The notes beneath the pieces were generated by a model. That model had not been told where the DNA came from, ran no database searches, and saw only the letters and a list, made by a program, of their open reading frames with translations. From Alphaproteobacteria bacterium (lineage in GTDB: Bacteria > Pseudomonadota > Alphaproteobacteria > Rickettsiales > SXRF01): 64,000 bases of DNA. This document shows positions 41,574 through 50,874 of this stretch, in pieces. The stretch spans positions 62,001 through 126,000 of the forward strand of contig JANYES010000021.1 in assembly GCA_025362975.1 (NCBI GenBank), in the 5' to 3' direction. Position 1 is the stretch's first letter, and each line of letters starts with the position of its first letter. The translations under genes and the position numbers were made by a program.

Positions 41574-43328
41574 TTAACGCAACTCGTCTACCGGCTCGAC
41601 GCCAAGGACCCGAAGGCCCGAAGCAAGCACCGTGGCGACGGCGCGCACCAGCGTTATGCGGGCTGCGGTCAACTCTATATCAGATTTTACAATAAAACGT
41701 AGCCCTAAATCGTCATTGCCGAGGGTCCAGAAACCGTGGAACGCCGCGGCGAGGTCATGCAAATAAAATGCCACGCGGTGCGGCTCAAGGCCGATGGCGG
41801 CGGATTCGACGAGGCGCGGCCAGTTGCACATAAGGCGGATGAGCGCGAGTTCTTCAGGGTGTGTGAGACGCGACAGCATGTGCGGTGACGGGGTTTCGGC
41901 GAGTGCTACGGCGTCGGGCAGTTCCGTTGCGGCATTACGGATTATGGATTGGATGCGGGCATGGGCGTATTGCACGTAGAAGACGGGATTGTCCTTGGAT
42001 TGTTCGGTAACTTTCTGGAAGTCGAAGTCTAGGGGTACGTCATTTTTGCGGGTGAGCATGATGAAGCGGAAAACCTCCTTGCCAACTTCATCTAACACTT
42101 CACGAACGGTCACGAACGTCCCTGCCCGCTTGGACATTTTCAGAGGCTCACCGCCGCGCATGAACTTCACGAGCTGGCAGAGTTTGACTTCGCAGGTGAC
42201 TTTGCCGTCGGAGAGCGCTTTGACGGCGGCCTGGATGCGTTTCACATAACCGCCGTGGTCGGCGCCGAAAACGTCGATCAGCTTGGTGAAGCCGCGCTTG
42301 CACTTGTCAAAATGGTAGGCAACGTCGGGGGCGAAATAGGTCCAGCTGCCGTCGGATTTTTTGACAGCGCGGTCCTGATCGTCACCAAAATCGGTGGATT
42401 TGAAGAGGGTTTGTTCGCGGGGTTCGTAGTCTTCCGGGGCTTTGCCTTTGGGGGCTTCCAGCGTGCCTTTGTAGATAAGGCCCTTCTCCTCAAGGAGAGT
42501 AAGTGCGTCTTCTACCTTTCCTGAGTCAGCCAACTGACGTTCGGAGGTGAAGACGTTGTGATGAATGCCCAGCGCCGCCAAATCATCTTTAATCATCAGC
42601 ATCATAGCTTTCAGCGTGGTGTCACGAACGATGGGGAGCCATTGCTCGCGGGGCATGGACAGGAGCTTATCCCCATGTTCGGCTTTGAGTTTCTGGCCGA
42701 CTGGCATGAGATAGTCGCCGGGGTAGAGGCCTTCGGGGATTTCGGTGATAGTTTCGCCTAAGGCCTCGCGGTAGCGCAGGTGGGCGGATTCGGCGAGCTT
42801 GTCGACCTGGCCGCCGGCGTCGTTGATGTAGTATTCGCGGGTGACATTGTAGCCAGCTTTGATGAGAAGCGTGGCGAGGGCATCGCCGTAGACCGCGCCG
42901 CGGCCGTGGCCTACGTGCATGGGGCCGGTTGGGTTGGCGGAGACGAATTCGATGTTGATATTCTGGCCGTTGCCAAGGACGGAATTGCCGTAATCGGCGC
43001 CGCTCTCTATGATGTCCAGGAGCGATTCCTGCCAGATGCTGGGGGCGAGGGTTAGATTGATGAAGCCGGGACCGGCGACGTCGACCTGCACGATGCCTGC
43101 CATATTCTTTAGGCGTTCGGCGAGCTTACCGGCGAGTTCCTTCGGATTAGCGGCCATCTGGGCGGCCAGCACCATTGCGGCGTTAGTGGCAATGTCGCCG
43201 TGGGAAGTTTCACGCGGGGGCGTTGCTTCAATCTTGTTGGCGATGACATGCTCAGGCAGTACGCCTTCGGACTTCATGCCCGATACGATAAGATGCAGTT
43301 CCCGCTCTATTTTCCTGAATATATTCAT
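41574..43328 (-). CDS. argS: Arginyl-tRNA synthetase
   Basis: 584 residues, class I. The HIGH-type motif is [20 protein letters not shown], and a KMSKS-type motif is present as [11 protein letters not shown]. The C-terminal DALR domain ([11 protein letters not shown] ... [17 protein letters not shown]) forms the anticodon-binding end. It begins the argS-SPOR-nagZ-M50 run, with short gaps or overlaps. Confidence 0.97.
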   Translation of the reverse strand: MNIFRKIERELHLIVSGMKSEGVLPEHVIANKIEATPPRETSHGDIATNAAMVLAAQMAANPKELAGKLAERLKNMAGIVQVDVAGPGFINLTLAPSIWQESLLDIIESGADYGNSVLGNGQNINIEFVSANPTGPMHVGHGRGAVYGDALATLLIKAGYNVTREYYINDAGGQVDKLAESAHLRYREALGETITEIPEGLYPGDYLMPVGQKLKAEHGDKLLSMPREQWLPIVRDTTLKAMMLMIKDDLAALGIHHNVFTSERQLADSGKVEDALTLLEEKGLIYKGTLEAPKGKAPEDYEPREQTLFKSTDFGDDQDRAVKKSDGSWTYFAPDVAYHFDKCKRGFTKLIDVFGADHGGYVKRIQAAVKALSDGKVTCEVKLCQLVKFMRGGEPLKMSKRAGTFVTVREVLDEVGKEVFRFIMLTRKNDVPLDFDFQKVTEQSKDNPVFYVQYAHARIQSIIRNAATELPDAVALAETPSPHMLSRLTHPEELALIRLMCNWPRLVESAAIGLEPHRVAFYLHDLAAAFHGFWTLGNDDLGLRFIVKSDIELTAARITLVRAVATVLASGLRVLGVEPVDELR

Positions 43329-43738
43329 TAAACTTCATATTCTTGAATAGTTTTATAAGCGTGCTACTTTATGGCCAACGGGCAAAAATGCAATCTTTTA
43401 ATGGGGAATTATTATACCAATTAAACTTTCGCCTGAGAAATGACCCAATACCGCGAAATGATCGCGCAAGACGCCATGATGCAGTCAACGTTTACAAAAG
43501 GTCGTTTAAGTCACAAGCTTTACGGGCTTTTGGCATTTTTAAGGATTGTTAGCGGCGCTTTGGCGGGTATTATCCGCGCTTGCCTTGCTTGATTCCATGA
43601 TGGGAAGTGAAGAATGTTACCGCCATCGACGTGCCCGATGAAATGTCGGCATGGGCGGTGGTGGGCCTCAAAGCTAATCAATCGCCAGACTTAGAAGACC
43701 GTATGTGGAAACACAGAGTTCTTTTTTGTTTCAGGGAG
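43329..43738. other. 410-base intergenic region, no gene recognised
   Basis: This lies between the argS start and the dgt stop, both on the minus strand, so it should hold the argS promoter. It is AT-richer than its surroundings near argS. A GTG-initiated plus-strand frame at 43607 (MKNVTAIDVPDEMSAWAVVG) runs on antisense to dgt and is not convincing. No tRNA or known RNA motif was found. Confidence 0.5.
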
Positions 43739-44989
43739 CTATTTACCCAGCCAGCTTCGGGCCTGGACGTCGAAGATGCGGCGGTGTTCATCGAGCGCAA
43801 AGCGGTCGGTCATGCCGGCGATGAAATCGGCTACGACCATGGCGGTGACGTTGCCTTTCGGCGAGGTGGCGAGTTTCCGCCAGTGGGTCAGCAGGCATTG
43901 CGGTTCGTTGAGGAAGAAGGTGAAGAGCTCGCGCACGACGCGCTTGGCTTTGGAGGCCATGCGGTTGACTTTGTAATGGCGGTACATGTTTTCCATCAGG
44001 AAGTGTTTGAGCTTCGCGTTGGTGTCGACCATCGTGGAGGAGAAGGCTACGAGCGGCTTTCCGAGTTTGCGGATGTCGTCGGGGCGCTCGATGTGGTCGT
44101 TGTTGATGTTTTGCATGGTCTGCATGATGAGGTCGGTGACCATGCGGTTGATCAATCGGCGAATGGCTTCGTGAATCAGGCGGTGATCGTCGATGCCGGG
44201 ATAGCGGGAGCGCACTTCGCGGAAGATTTTGCCAACCATTTCAACTTCATCGAGCTGGTCGATGGTGAAGAGACCTGCGCGCAGGCCGTCGTCGATATCG
44301 TGGTTGTTATAGGCGATATCGTCGCAGAGTGAGGCTACCTGCGCTTCGCCGCCCGGGAAGGTGTCGATCAAGAGATCGTGCTTGGCGTTGTATTCGGTGA
44401 TGGCGCGCGGGAGCGACTGGGGCTGCACGCGGTTGAGCATTTTGCTGATGATGGAGGACGGGGTCGGTTTGATCAGCGGGCCGTTGTGTTTGGCGATGCC
44501 CTCCAGCGTTTCCCATGTGAGGTTCAGGCCGTCGAATTCGGCGTAGCGCTGCTCCAGGCTGGTGATAATGCGCAGGGTGTGGGCGTTGTGGTCGAAGCCG
44601 CCGAAGGGTTCCATACATTCGGCCAGCGCGTCTTCGCCGGAATGGCCGAAAGGGGTGTGGCCGAGGTCGTGGGCGAGTGCGAGGGTTTCTGCGAGGTCTT
44701 CGTGCATGCCGAGCGTGCGGCAGACGGAACGGGCGAGCTGGGAGACTTCGAGCGAGTGCGTCAGGCGGGTGCGGTAGTGGTCGCCTTCGTGGTTGACGAA
44801 GACTTGCGTCTTATATTCCAGACGGCGGAAGGCCGTGGAGTGTATGATGCGGTCGCGGTCGCGCTGGAAGGCGGTGCGAGTGTTGCTTTCTTCCTCACGA
44901 TAGAGTCGCCCACGGCTTTCCATCGGGTTGCAGGCATAGCTGGCAAGACCCTTAGAAAGTTCGTTATTTTTGTCCATAAGTGATGTCAT
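43739..44989 (-). CDS. dgt: dGTPase-like HD-domain triphosphohydrolase
   Basis: 416 residues from ATG 44989 (an upstream in-frame start would give 449, with an unlikely N-terminus). It hydrolyses dNTPs to nucleoside and triphosphate. The HD metal site is built from RTRLTHSLEVSQLAR and LAHDLGHTPFGHSGEDAL; ESNTRTAFQRDRDRIIHSTAFRRL is the family N-terminal block. It is divergent from the plus-strand genes that include erpA, which matches the usual erpA/dgt-argS order. Confidence 0.93.
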   Translation of the reverse strand: MTSLMDKNNELSKGLASYACNPMESRGRLYREEESNTRTAFQRDRDRIIHSTAFRRLEYKTQVFVNHEGDHYRTRLTHSLEVSQLARSVCRTLGMHEDLAETLALAHDLGHTPFGHSGEDALAECMEPFGGFDHNAHTLRIITSLEQRYAEFDGLNLTWETLEGIAKHNGPLIKPTPSSIISKMLNRVQPQSLPRAITEYNAKHDLLIDTFPGGEAQVASLCDDIAYNNHDIDDGLRAGLFTIDQLDEVEMVGKIFREVRSRYPGIDDHRLIHEAIRRLINRMVTDLIMQTMQNINNDHIERPDDIRKLGKPLVAFSSTMVDTNAKLKHFLMENMYRHYKVNRMASKAKRVVRELFTFFLNEPQCLLTHWRKLATSPKGNVTAMVVADFIAGMTDRFALDEHRRIFDVQARSWLGK

Positions 44990-45123
44990 AGGACAGAACC
45001 AATAACGCTTTGGCGCGAATAAGGCAATAGGCATAATGCTTATTTGACTGATGGAGTATTTTCTGAGAACAGTATGATTTATAAGCAAAACATAACAGAT
45101 ACTCGCCGAAAGGGTTCCTTGAG

Positions 45124-46398
45124 TTGATCGGTAGCGAACAGGGTTGGCGGGAAAAACGACGCCGGGAATTGATTGTTTTTACAGGCACGCTGCTGGTGGG
45201 GCTGGTGCTGCGGGCGCAATACCTCGATTTCTCATCGTGGGACACGAATCTTTACTTCATTCCGTGGCTCAATGTGATTCGCCATGACGGGATTTTGCTG
45301 GCTTTCAGGGGCATACCCGCAGGAACGCCCAATTCGCCGTTTTATTGCTATGTGCTGGGCCTTTTTAATCTGGTTTTTCCTGACCTCAACGCGCTTTACC
45401 TGATTAAATGCATTACCTTCTGCGGCGAAATCGTCGCGGCGCGGTTTGCTTACCTGATCGTGGCCATGCATTACCGCGACAGGCCGGATTCGATGGCGCC
45501 GTGTTACGCGGCGGCGGGGTTGCTGCTGTGCCCGTCGGTGATTGCCAACGGCTCTATTACGGGACAATGCGATATATGGACGACGATGTTTTTACTGGGG
45601 GCGATTTACGCCATCATGCGCCGCAAAAGCGCGACGGCGATGCTATATGGCGGGCTGGCTTATGCTTATAAGGGGCAGGCGATTTTTCTGGTGCCATATG
45701 TGGGGTCGTTGCTGTTGCGGAGGGATTTGAAGTGGAAGACGATTTGGATCGTGCCAGCGGTTTATCTGGCGGTGTGCATGCCGGCGTGGCTGGAGGGACG
45801 GCCGATGCGGGAGCTGCTGACCAGCTACTGGTATCTGTGGGATATGCTGCTTAGCTTTAATATCGCCAATCCCTATATGTTTATTCATATGCAGCCGTTT
45901 GCTTATTCGCCGGATTTGCCGGTATATATAAGGACTGGGGAAATCATTGCGGCGGTGATTACAGGACAGATAATGCTGATGAATTACCGGCGATGGAAGG
46001 GCGAGTTGACGCCGTTTGCTAGCGTGCTGATGGCGCTGCTGTTTGCGTGCGTGATGCCTTATATTATGCCGTTGATGCATGAGCGGTATTTCTTCCTCGC
46101 GGATATTTTATCGCTGCTGCTGGCGTGCATGCGGCCGCGATGGTTTATCCTGCCGGTGCTGTTTCAGGCGGCGTCGCTTACGGAATTAGCCAATGCGCCT
46201 GGCATGTTGCCACCATTGCCGGGGCTGGCGGGGTGGGTGCAACAATTGGGGTTGTTTACGGCATTTGGGTTGAATACGCTGGCGATTGGGATGGTGCTGT
46301 GGCTATGTTACCGGCATATCTGGAATAAGGGAATCAAGGAGCTGCGAGGCGCAAAAGGCCAGAATGCCCCTTGCGAAACGCCGGATTATACCCCATAA
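45124..46398 (+). CDS. GT-C-type polytopic membrane glycosyltransferase, paralogue 1
   Basis: Up to 424 residues with about ten membrane helices. The start is uncertain (TTG at 45124, no strong RBS). Key conserved blocks are SSWDTNLYFIPWL near the N-terminus (acidic residues in the first outer loop, as in GT-C enzymes), SVIANGSITGQCDIWTTMF and PLMHERYFFLADI. The GQ.D and MH.RYFF.AD patterns resemble Gpi18-type mannosyltransferases (COG5542). These use polyprenyl-phosphate sugars on the outer face of the membrane. A close paralogue lies at 46774-47943 with erpA between them. Confidence 0.75.
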   Translation: MIGSEQGWREKRRRELIVFTGTLLVGLVLRAQYLDFSSWDTNLYFIPWLNVIRHDGILLAFRGIPAGTPNSPFYCYVLGLFNLVFPDLNALYLIKCITFCGEIVAARFAYLIVAMHYRDRPDSMAPCYAAAGLLLCPSVIANGSITGQCDIWTTMFLLGAIYAIMRRKSATAMLYGGLAYAYKGQAIFLVPYVGSLLLRRDLKWKTIWIVPAVYLAVCMPAWLEGRPMRELLTSYWYLWDMLLSFNIANPYMFIHMQPFAYSPDLPVYIRTGEIIAAVITGQIMLMNYRRWKGELTPFASVLMALLFACVMPYIMPLMHERYFFLADILSLLLACMRPRWFILPVLFQAASLTELANAPGMLPPLPGLAGWVQQLGLFTAFGLNTLAIGMVLWLCYRHIWNKGIKELRGAKGQNAPCETPDYTP

Positions 46399-46406
46399 TT
46401 TAGCCT

Positions 46407-46784
46407 ATGCAGACTCACGAACATACCCACGCCCCCTCCTCTTCCACTGTGGCTTTCAGCTTTACGGAAGACGCGTGCGCGCGTATCGGCGAGTTGAAGA
46501 AGCAGGAAGACAATGCGGCGATTCGTTTCCGCATTTCGGTGAAGGGCGGCGGTTGTTCGGGGTTTCAGTATGAATTCAGCCTCGACCCGGAAGAGCCGAT
46601 TGAAGGCGACACGATCATCGAACGCGATGGCAACGAGGTGATTATCGACGATATTTCGCTGGGGCTGCTGGGCGGCGCGGTGCTGGATTACACGGAAGAT
46701 TTGTCGCATGCCGGTTTTGAAATTAAAAACCCGAACGCCACCGCGAGCTGCGGTTGCGGAAATTCCTTCTCTGTTGCCCTCTAA
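46407..46784 (+). CDS. erpA: A-type iron-sulfur carrier (ErpA/IscA family)
   Basis: 125 residues. The three cluster-binding cysteines are visible in GGCSGFQYEFSLD and at the C-terminus in SCGCGNSF (C-x-C). VIIDDISLGLLGGAVLDYTE is the family core. It delivers Fe-S clusters to target enzymes. It starts 9 bases after paralogue 1 and its end overlaps paralogue 2. Being opposite dgt-argS and before xthA supports erpA over iscA. Confidence 0.92.
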   Translation: MQTHEHTHAPSSSTVAFSFTEDACARIGELKKQEDNAAIRFRISVKGGGCSGFQYEFSLDPEEPIEGDTIIERDGNEVIIDDISLGLLGGAVLDYTEDLSHAGFEIKNPNATASCGCGNSFSVAL

Positions 46785-47943
46785 TTCTTGGCGATATGCG
46801 CCGTATGCGCTGGTTGTGCTGGTGCTTGCCGTTTGGTTGCGCGCGCAGCGCTTCGAGTTTGAATCCAGCGATTACCATTATATTTTGACCACCTGGATAG
46901 AGGCGATCCGTGAGCGCGGGCTTTTGCATGTGTATGGCACGAGCTTTAGCAATTATACGCCGTTTTATCCGTATATGCTGGGGTTGTTCGACGCGGCGTT
47001 TGCGGGGCTGAATGGGCTGGTTGTGGTTAAATGCGTGAGTTTTATCGGCGAGGCGTTTGCGCTGTTTTGGGTGTGGCGGATTATGGCACTGGGCTCGCGG
47101 GCGGGGATTGCGGTGGCGGCGGTGTTGCTGTGCCCTTCGATGGTGACGAACGGGGCGATTACCGGGCAGTGCGATGCGTGGTTGCTGGGGTTTGTGCTGG
47201 TGGGGGTTTATTACTGGCTGAAGGGCCAGGGCGACGCGGTGTTGCTAATGCTGGGGCTGGCATTTGCGTTTAAGCCGCAGGCGGTGTTTTTTTCGCCACT
47301 TTTGCTGTTGTTGATAAAACGTGGGGAAGTGAAGTGGCAGCAGCTTTGGCTGGTTCCGGCGGCGTATTTCATTGTGTGCGTGCCAGCGTGGCTGGAGGGG
47401 CGCAGCGCGCTGGATTTGTTTTATATTTATCCGTCACAGACGAAGATGGGGCTGGTGAGTTATTTTGCAGCAAACCCATATATGTTTTTAAATCGGTACA
47501 TGCCGGATGAGGTCAAAGTGATCGGCGCGGTGCTTGCGGCGCTGGTAGGGATTGGCTTGAGCGTGTGGTGTGTAAAAAGCTGGAAAACGGCGCTGGATGT
47601 GGAATGCGCGTTGGTGACGGTATTGTTGTTTGCGAGCGTGATGCCGTTTGTTTTGCCGCTGATGCATGACCGCTATTTTTTCATGGCGGATGTGGTGGCG
47701 GTGATGCTGGCGTGTTTGAAAGTGCGGTGGATTTTGGTTGCGGTGTTGTTGCAGGGGTCGTCGTTTATAGCGTCGCCGCCGCAGCAGATGCCGCGGTTTG
47801 AAGGGGTGATTGGGTTTGTGCAGGCGCTCGGAATGAACATGGCGATTGGGATGAATGTGGCGGCGATCGGGTTTACGCTGTGGTGGTGCGGGCGTGAATT
47901 CGCCTTGCGCGGGCGTGAAATTCCCTTATCAATTGACGCATGA
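46774..47943 (+). CDS. GT-C-type polytopic membrane glycosyltransferase, paralogue 2
   Basis: About 389 residues if it starts at TTG 46774, the first reasonable start near the erpA stop. A start at 46708 would overlap erpA by 77 bases. It shares the same order of motifs as paralogue 1: SDYHYILTTWIEAI, SMVTNGAITGQCDAWLLGF, PAWLEGRSALDL, AANPYMFLNRY and PLMHDRYFFMADV. The likely role is transfer of a sugar from a polyprenyl-phosphate donor. Its stop overlaps the xthA start (ATGA). Confidence 0.75.
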   Translation: MPSNSWRYAPYALVVLVLAVWLRAQRFEFESSDYHYILTTWIEAIRERGLLHVYGTSFSNYTPFYPYMLGLFDAAFAGLNGLVVVKCVSFIGEAFALFWVWRIMALGSRAGIAVAAVLLCPSMVTNGAITGQCDAWLLGFVLVGVYYWLKGQGDAVLLMLGLAFAFKPQAVFFSPLLLLLIKRGEVKWQQLWLVPAAYFIVCVPAWLEGRSALDLFYIYPSQTKMGLVSYFAANPYMFLNRYMPDEVKVIGAVLAALVGIGLSVWCVKSWKTALDVECALVTVLLFASVMPFVLPLMHDRYFFMADVVAVMLACLKVRWILVAVLLQGSSFIASPPQQMPRFEGVIGFVQALGMNMAIGMNVAAIGFTLWWCGREFALRGREIPLSIDA

Positions 47944-48740
47944 AAATCGCTACATGGAATGTGAACTCGGCGAAGGTGCGGCTGCCACACCTGTTGGAAT
48001 GGCTCAAACGCGACGCGCCGAAGATTGTGTTGCTGCAGGAAATCAAATGCGTCGATGAGGCGTTTCCGGCGATAGAAATTGGTGACCTTGGATATAATGT
48101 AGTCACCCACGGGCAAAAAACGTATAACGGCGTGGCGATTTTATCGCGCTATCCGCTGGACGATGTGAGACGCGGGGTGCCGGGGAATGAAGACGATCCG
48201 CAGGCGCGCTATATTGAGGCGGTGGCGAGCCTGCCGCCAAATATATCCAAAACGGGGGCGGTTCGCGTTGCTTCGGTGTATGTGCCGAACGGTTCGACGG
48301 CGGACGATCCGGATAAATTCCCTTACAAGTTGCGGTTTCTGGAGCGGTTCACGGTACATATGAAAACGTTGCTGTCGTATGATGAAATGCTGGCGGTGGG
48401 CGGGGATTATAATATCGCACCGGCGGATAAGGACGTGTTTAGCCCGAAAGCGTGGGAAGGCAGCGTGCTGACGCATGACGAGGTGCGGCGCGCTTTCCGG
48501 CGGTTGCAGAATCTGGGATTGCTAGATGCGTTCAGGCTAGTGCATCCGGAACTGGAGATTTTTTCGTGGTGGGATTATCGTGCGGGCGCGTTTGATCGCA
48601 ACGAGGGGCTTCGCATTGACCATGTGCTGCTGTCGCCACAGGCGGCGGACAAGCTGACGGCGGCGTTTATCGAAACCTCTCTGCGGGCGAAGGAAAGGGC
48701 GTCGGACCACACACCGGTGATTGTGGAACTTGCGGTTTAG
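47940..48740 (+). CDS. xthA: Exodeoxyribonuclease III
   Basis: 266 residues of the Mg-dependent AP endonuclease/exonuclease III family. KIATWNVNSAKVRLPHLLEWL, VLLQEIKC (catalytic Glu), VGGDYNIAPADKDV, WWDYRAGAFDRNEGLRIDHVLLS and the final SDHTPVIVEL (catalytic His) are all present. It acts in base-excision repair. The start overlaps the upstream membrane-protein gene by 4 bases; the end overlaps the convergent S66 peptidase gene by 4 bases. Confidence 0.96.
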   Translation: MKIATWNVNSAKVRLPHLLEWLKRDAPKIVLLQEIKCVDEAFPAIEIGDLGYNVVTHGQKTYNGVAILSRYPLDDVRRGVPGNEDDPQARYIEAVASLPPNISKTGAVRVASVYVPNGSTADDPDKFPYKLRFLERFTVHMKTLLSYDEMLAVGGDYNIAPADKDVFSPKAWEGSVLTHDEVRRAFRRLQNLGLLDAFRLVHPELEIFSWWDYRAGAFDRNEGLRIDHVLLSPQAADKLTAAFIETSLRAKERASDHTPVIVELAV

Positions 48741-50530
48741 CGGCCCTGCTCGGGGCCTGTTTTGGCGGCAGCGCCGGGTTGGGCGGGTGCGATCTGGCCT
48801 AGTTTTGCCGCGTCTTTGATGACAGGTGCAAGGCCGTTTTCGGAGAGTTTTGGCATTGTCATAACAAACTGGGCGGCGAGTTCGAGCATGCTTTGGGGGG
48901 CTTCTGGTGCATTTTCCTTCGCTTTGGCTTTTTCCGGGACCTGCATGGGGGCAGTGAATTTGTCCGGGAGGTCCTTGCCATCTGTCTGGGCGATATTGAT
49001 TTGCACACCGGGGAGATTGCGTTTGGCGAAGTCTCGCAAATATTCTTTCACGCCATCGGTGACGGGGCCGTCGAAGGAGATGGTGATGGATTTGGCGTCT
49101 TTGAGTTTGTCGAGCGAGGGGACGAGCACGAAGTCGACGGGGTTGACGGTTTCCTTGGTTTTTTGCCTGCGTTCTTTGTCGTATTTGAAATGCAGGACGA
49201 CGTCTTTGCCTTTGGTATCGAGCTGCTGGACTTTCTGGACGGAAGTTTCGAGGAGCTGACCCGTGGTGATGGTGGTACCGGTGATTTGCAGCAGGCCGGT
49301 GGGCGCGGTTCCTTGAATGGCTACGAGTGTTTTGGGTTTTATTTCGCCGGTTTTTTCGGACGGCGACGGCACCTGCGTGTCGGTGGAAGGCACGGAGCGT
49401 GAGGGGCGTGCGTCTAGGTCGGTTTGCGTGCTGGCGCGATCGAGCGTGAGGACGCCTTTTTCAATGACGGTTTTAGTGTAGAGCGGGATGGGGCGGATTT
49501 CGGCTTTGCCGACGGGGTGGCCGACCGGGACGCCCATGAAGACGGGCATGGTGGCGGGCATTCCGGATTTTTCGAGTGCGCCACGTAGTTCGTCCTGAAT
49601 CTCTTTACTGGCGACGGGGGTAACGGTGTCTTTTCCTGTATTGGCATAGTAGCCGCTCAGCACAATGGCGCTGTAGCGTTTCAGGTCGCCGGATTTTTCC
49701 ATTAGGGCCAGTGTGGTTTGCAGCTGGATGGCCGATTTTCCTTCGAGGAAGAGGACAGGTTTTTCGACAGCGGCATGGATAGCCTGGTCGGGGCCGTGGC
49801 CGACGAAGCGGGAGGTATATAAGGGTTCATCGCACCCGCCGACCATGACGCCTTCGATTTTAGGAGCGTTAGTGGCGGCTGGGTTGAGGGCGGTGAGTGT
49901 GATGGTGGGTTCTTGAGGTTTGCCTTCCATGAGGAAAGAGCGTAGTGCTTCGATGTTGCGTTCACCGGAGCGGATGCGGCCTTTTTCGCGTTTCCAGAAC
50001 ACGACCTGGGATTCTTCGGCTTCGGTGATGAATTCTTTTGTGACCTTCTTTCCGCCGACGTCCAGGATAAAGTTTTCGTTGATGCTCAGGTACGCGAGGG
50101 ATGGGCCCTGCACGGGCGAGACGGCGCCAATTTCGCCGAGATATTGATGTAGGAATGTGGTGTCGCTATACCCTATAAGGGGTATGCCGCGATTGGGGGC
50201 TTTGGTGAGGATGCCGAGTTCTTTGGCCTCTCGGCGTTTTAGTTCAGCCACGACGGCGGCGGCGCCCTCCCCGCCTTCGAGCGAATGGATGGCTTTGATG
50301 CCGGGGGTATGCAGCGCATCGATGATCTGCTGGGCGCGTTCTTCGGGAGTGCCGGCCCAGTTCTGGTAGGGTTTGGTGACGTTCGGGGACGCGATTGCTT
50401 CTAGGCCCATTTTAGCGTAGGTTTCTTTGGCGACTTGGATTTCAACCGGGCCTACGGGCGTCGAGGGCGCGATAAGGAATACCTTGTCGCCTTTTTTCAG
50501 CGGCTGCCATGCGGGTTTGGTGTCGGCCAT
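48737..50530 (-). CDS. S66 (LD-carboxypeptidase/MccF-like) peptidase with a long C-terminal extension
   Basis: 597 residues. The first ~340 form an S66 peptidase: LKKGDKVFLIAPSTPVGP at the start, IPLIGYSDTTFLHQYLGEIG with the nucleophile Ser in GYSD, GVMVGGCDEPLY with the acidic residue, and FMGVPVGHPVGKAEIRPIPLY with the catalytic His. S66 enzymes cleave tetrapeptide stems in wall recycling (LdcA) or inactivate peptide-nucleotide antibiotics (MccF). The remaining ~250 residues match nothing I know and include a beta-rich part and a Pro/Ala-rich tail. There is no signal peptide, so it acts in the cytoplasm. Confidence 0.85.
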   Translation of the reverse strand: MADTKPAWQPLKKGDKVFLIAPSTPVGPVEIQVAKETYAKMGLEAIASPNVTKPYQNWAGTPEERAQQIIDALHTPGIKAIHSLEGGEGAAAVVAELKRREAKELGILTKAPNRGIPLIGYSDTTFLHQYLGEIGAVSPVQGPSLAYLSINENFILDVGGKKVTKEFITEAEESQVVFWKREKGRIRSGERNIEALRSFLMEGKPQEPTITLTALNPAATNAPKIEGVMVGGCDEPLYTSRFVGHGPDQAIHAAVEKPVLFLEGKSAIQLQTTLALMEKSGDLKRYSAIVLSGYYANTGKDTVTPVASKEIQDELRGALEKSGMPATMPVFMGVPVGHPVGKAEIRPIPLYTKTVIEKGVLTLDRASTQTDLDARPSRSVPSTDTQVPSPSEKTGEIKPKTLVAIQGTAPTGLLQITGTTITTGQLLETSVQKVQQLDTKGKDVVLHFKYDKERRQKTKETVNPVDFVLVPSLDKLKDAKSITISFDGPVTDGVKEYLRDFAKRNLPGVQINIAQTDGKDLPDKFTAPMQVPEKAKAKENAPEAPQSMLELAAQFVMTMPKLSENGLAPVIKDAAKLGQIAPAQPGAAAKTGPEQGR

Positions 50531-50581
50531 AGGTATGATTATACCACAGAATTATGGCGGTTTTATTAAGGCGGCAAGAAC

Positions 50582-50872
50582 TTAGAATATATCGTTTTTT
50601 GGGGTGGGAGTAATGGGGCTCGGTGTGTCGGTTTCGTGACCTTCAATGATGGCTTCGACGACTTCGCTTGTGAGGAGCTGAGCATCTTCGGGGGAATAGC
50701 CCATTGATTCTAGCTTGGCGAAGATCTGGTCGATGACGATGCTGCCCGGTTTAGTATCTGGAATGATGAGCGGATTTTTAGGTTCGAGTTTTACGAATTC
50801 GCGCGCGAGTGCCGAGATTTCGGATTTGGCTTTTTTGATATTTTCTGCGGAAAAGAGGATGAGCTTAGTCAT
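50582..50872 (-). CDS. Small hypothetical protein downstream of pleD
   Basis: 96 residues, beginning 2 bases after the pleD stop and so probably translated from the divK-pleD mRNA. No family recognised. It is helical and soluble (ENIKKAKSEISALAREFVKL, IDQIFAKLESMGYSPEDAQLL), with a Pro/Thr-rich tail (TPSPITPTPKND). A small partner of the signalling pair is possible but not shown. Confidence 0.65.
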   Translation of the reverse strand: MTKLILFSAENIKKAKSEISALAREFVKLEPKNPLIIPDTKPGSIVIDQIFAKLESMGYSPEDAQLLTSEVVEAIIEGHETDTPSPITPTPKNDIF

Positions 50873-50874
50873 GA

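Noticed and set aside
43607-44332. GTG-initiated plus-strand frame MKNVTAIDVPDEMSAWAVVG running opposite dgt
   Set aside because: Most of it is the antisense of the well-supported dgt gene. Only the first ~45 residues lie outside dgt and they match nothing.
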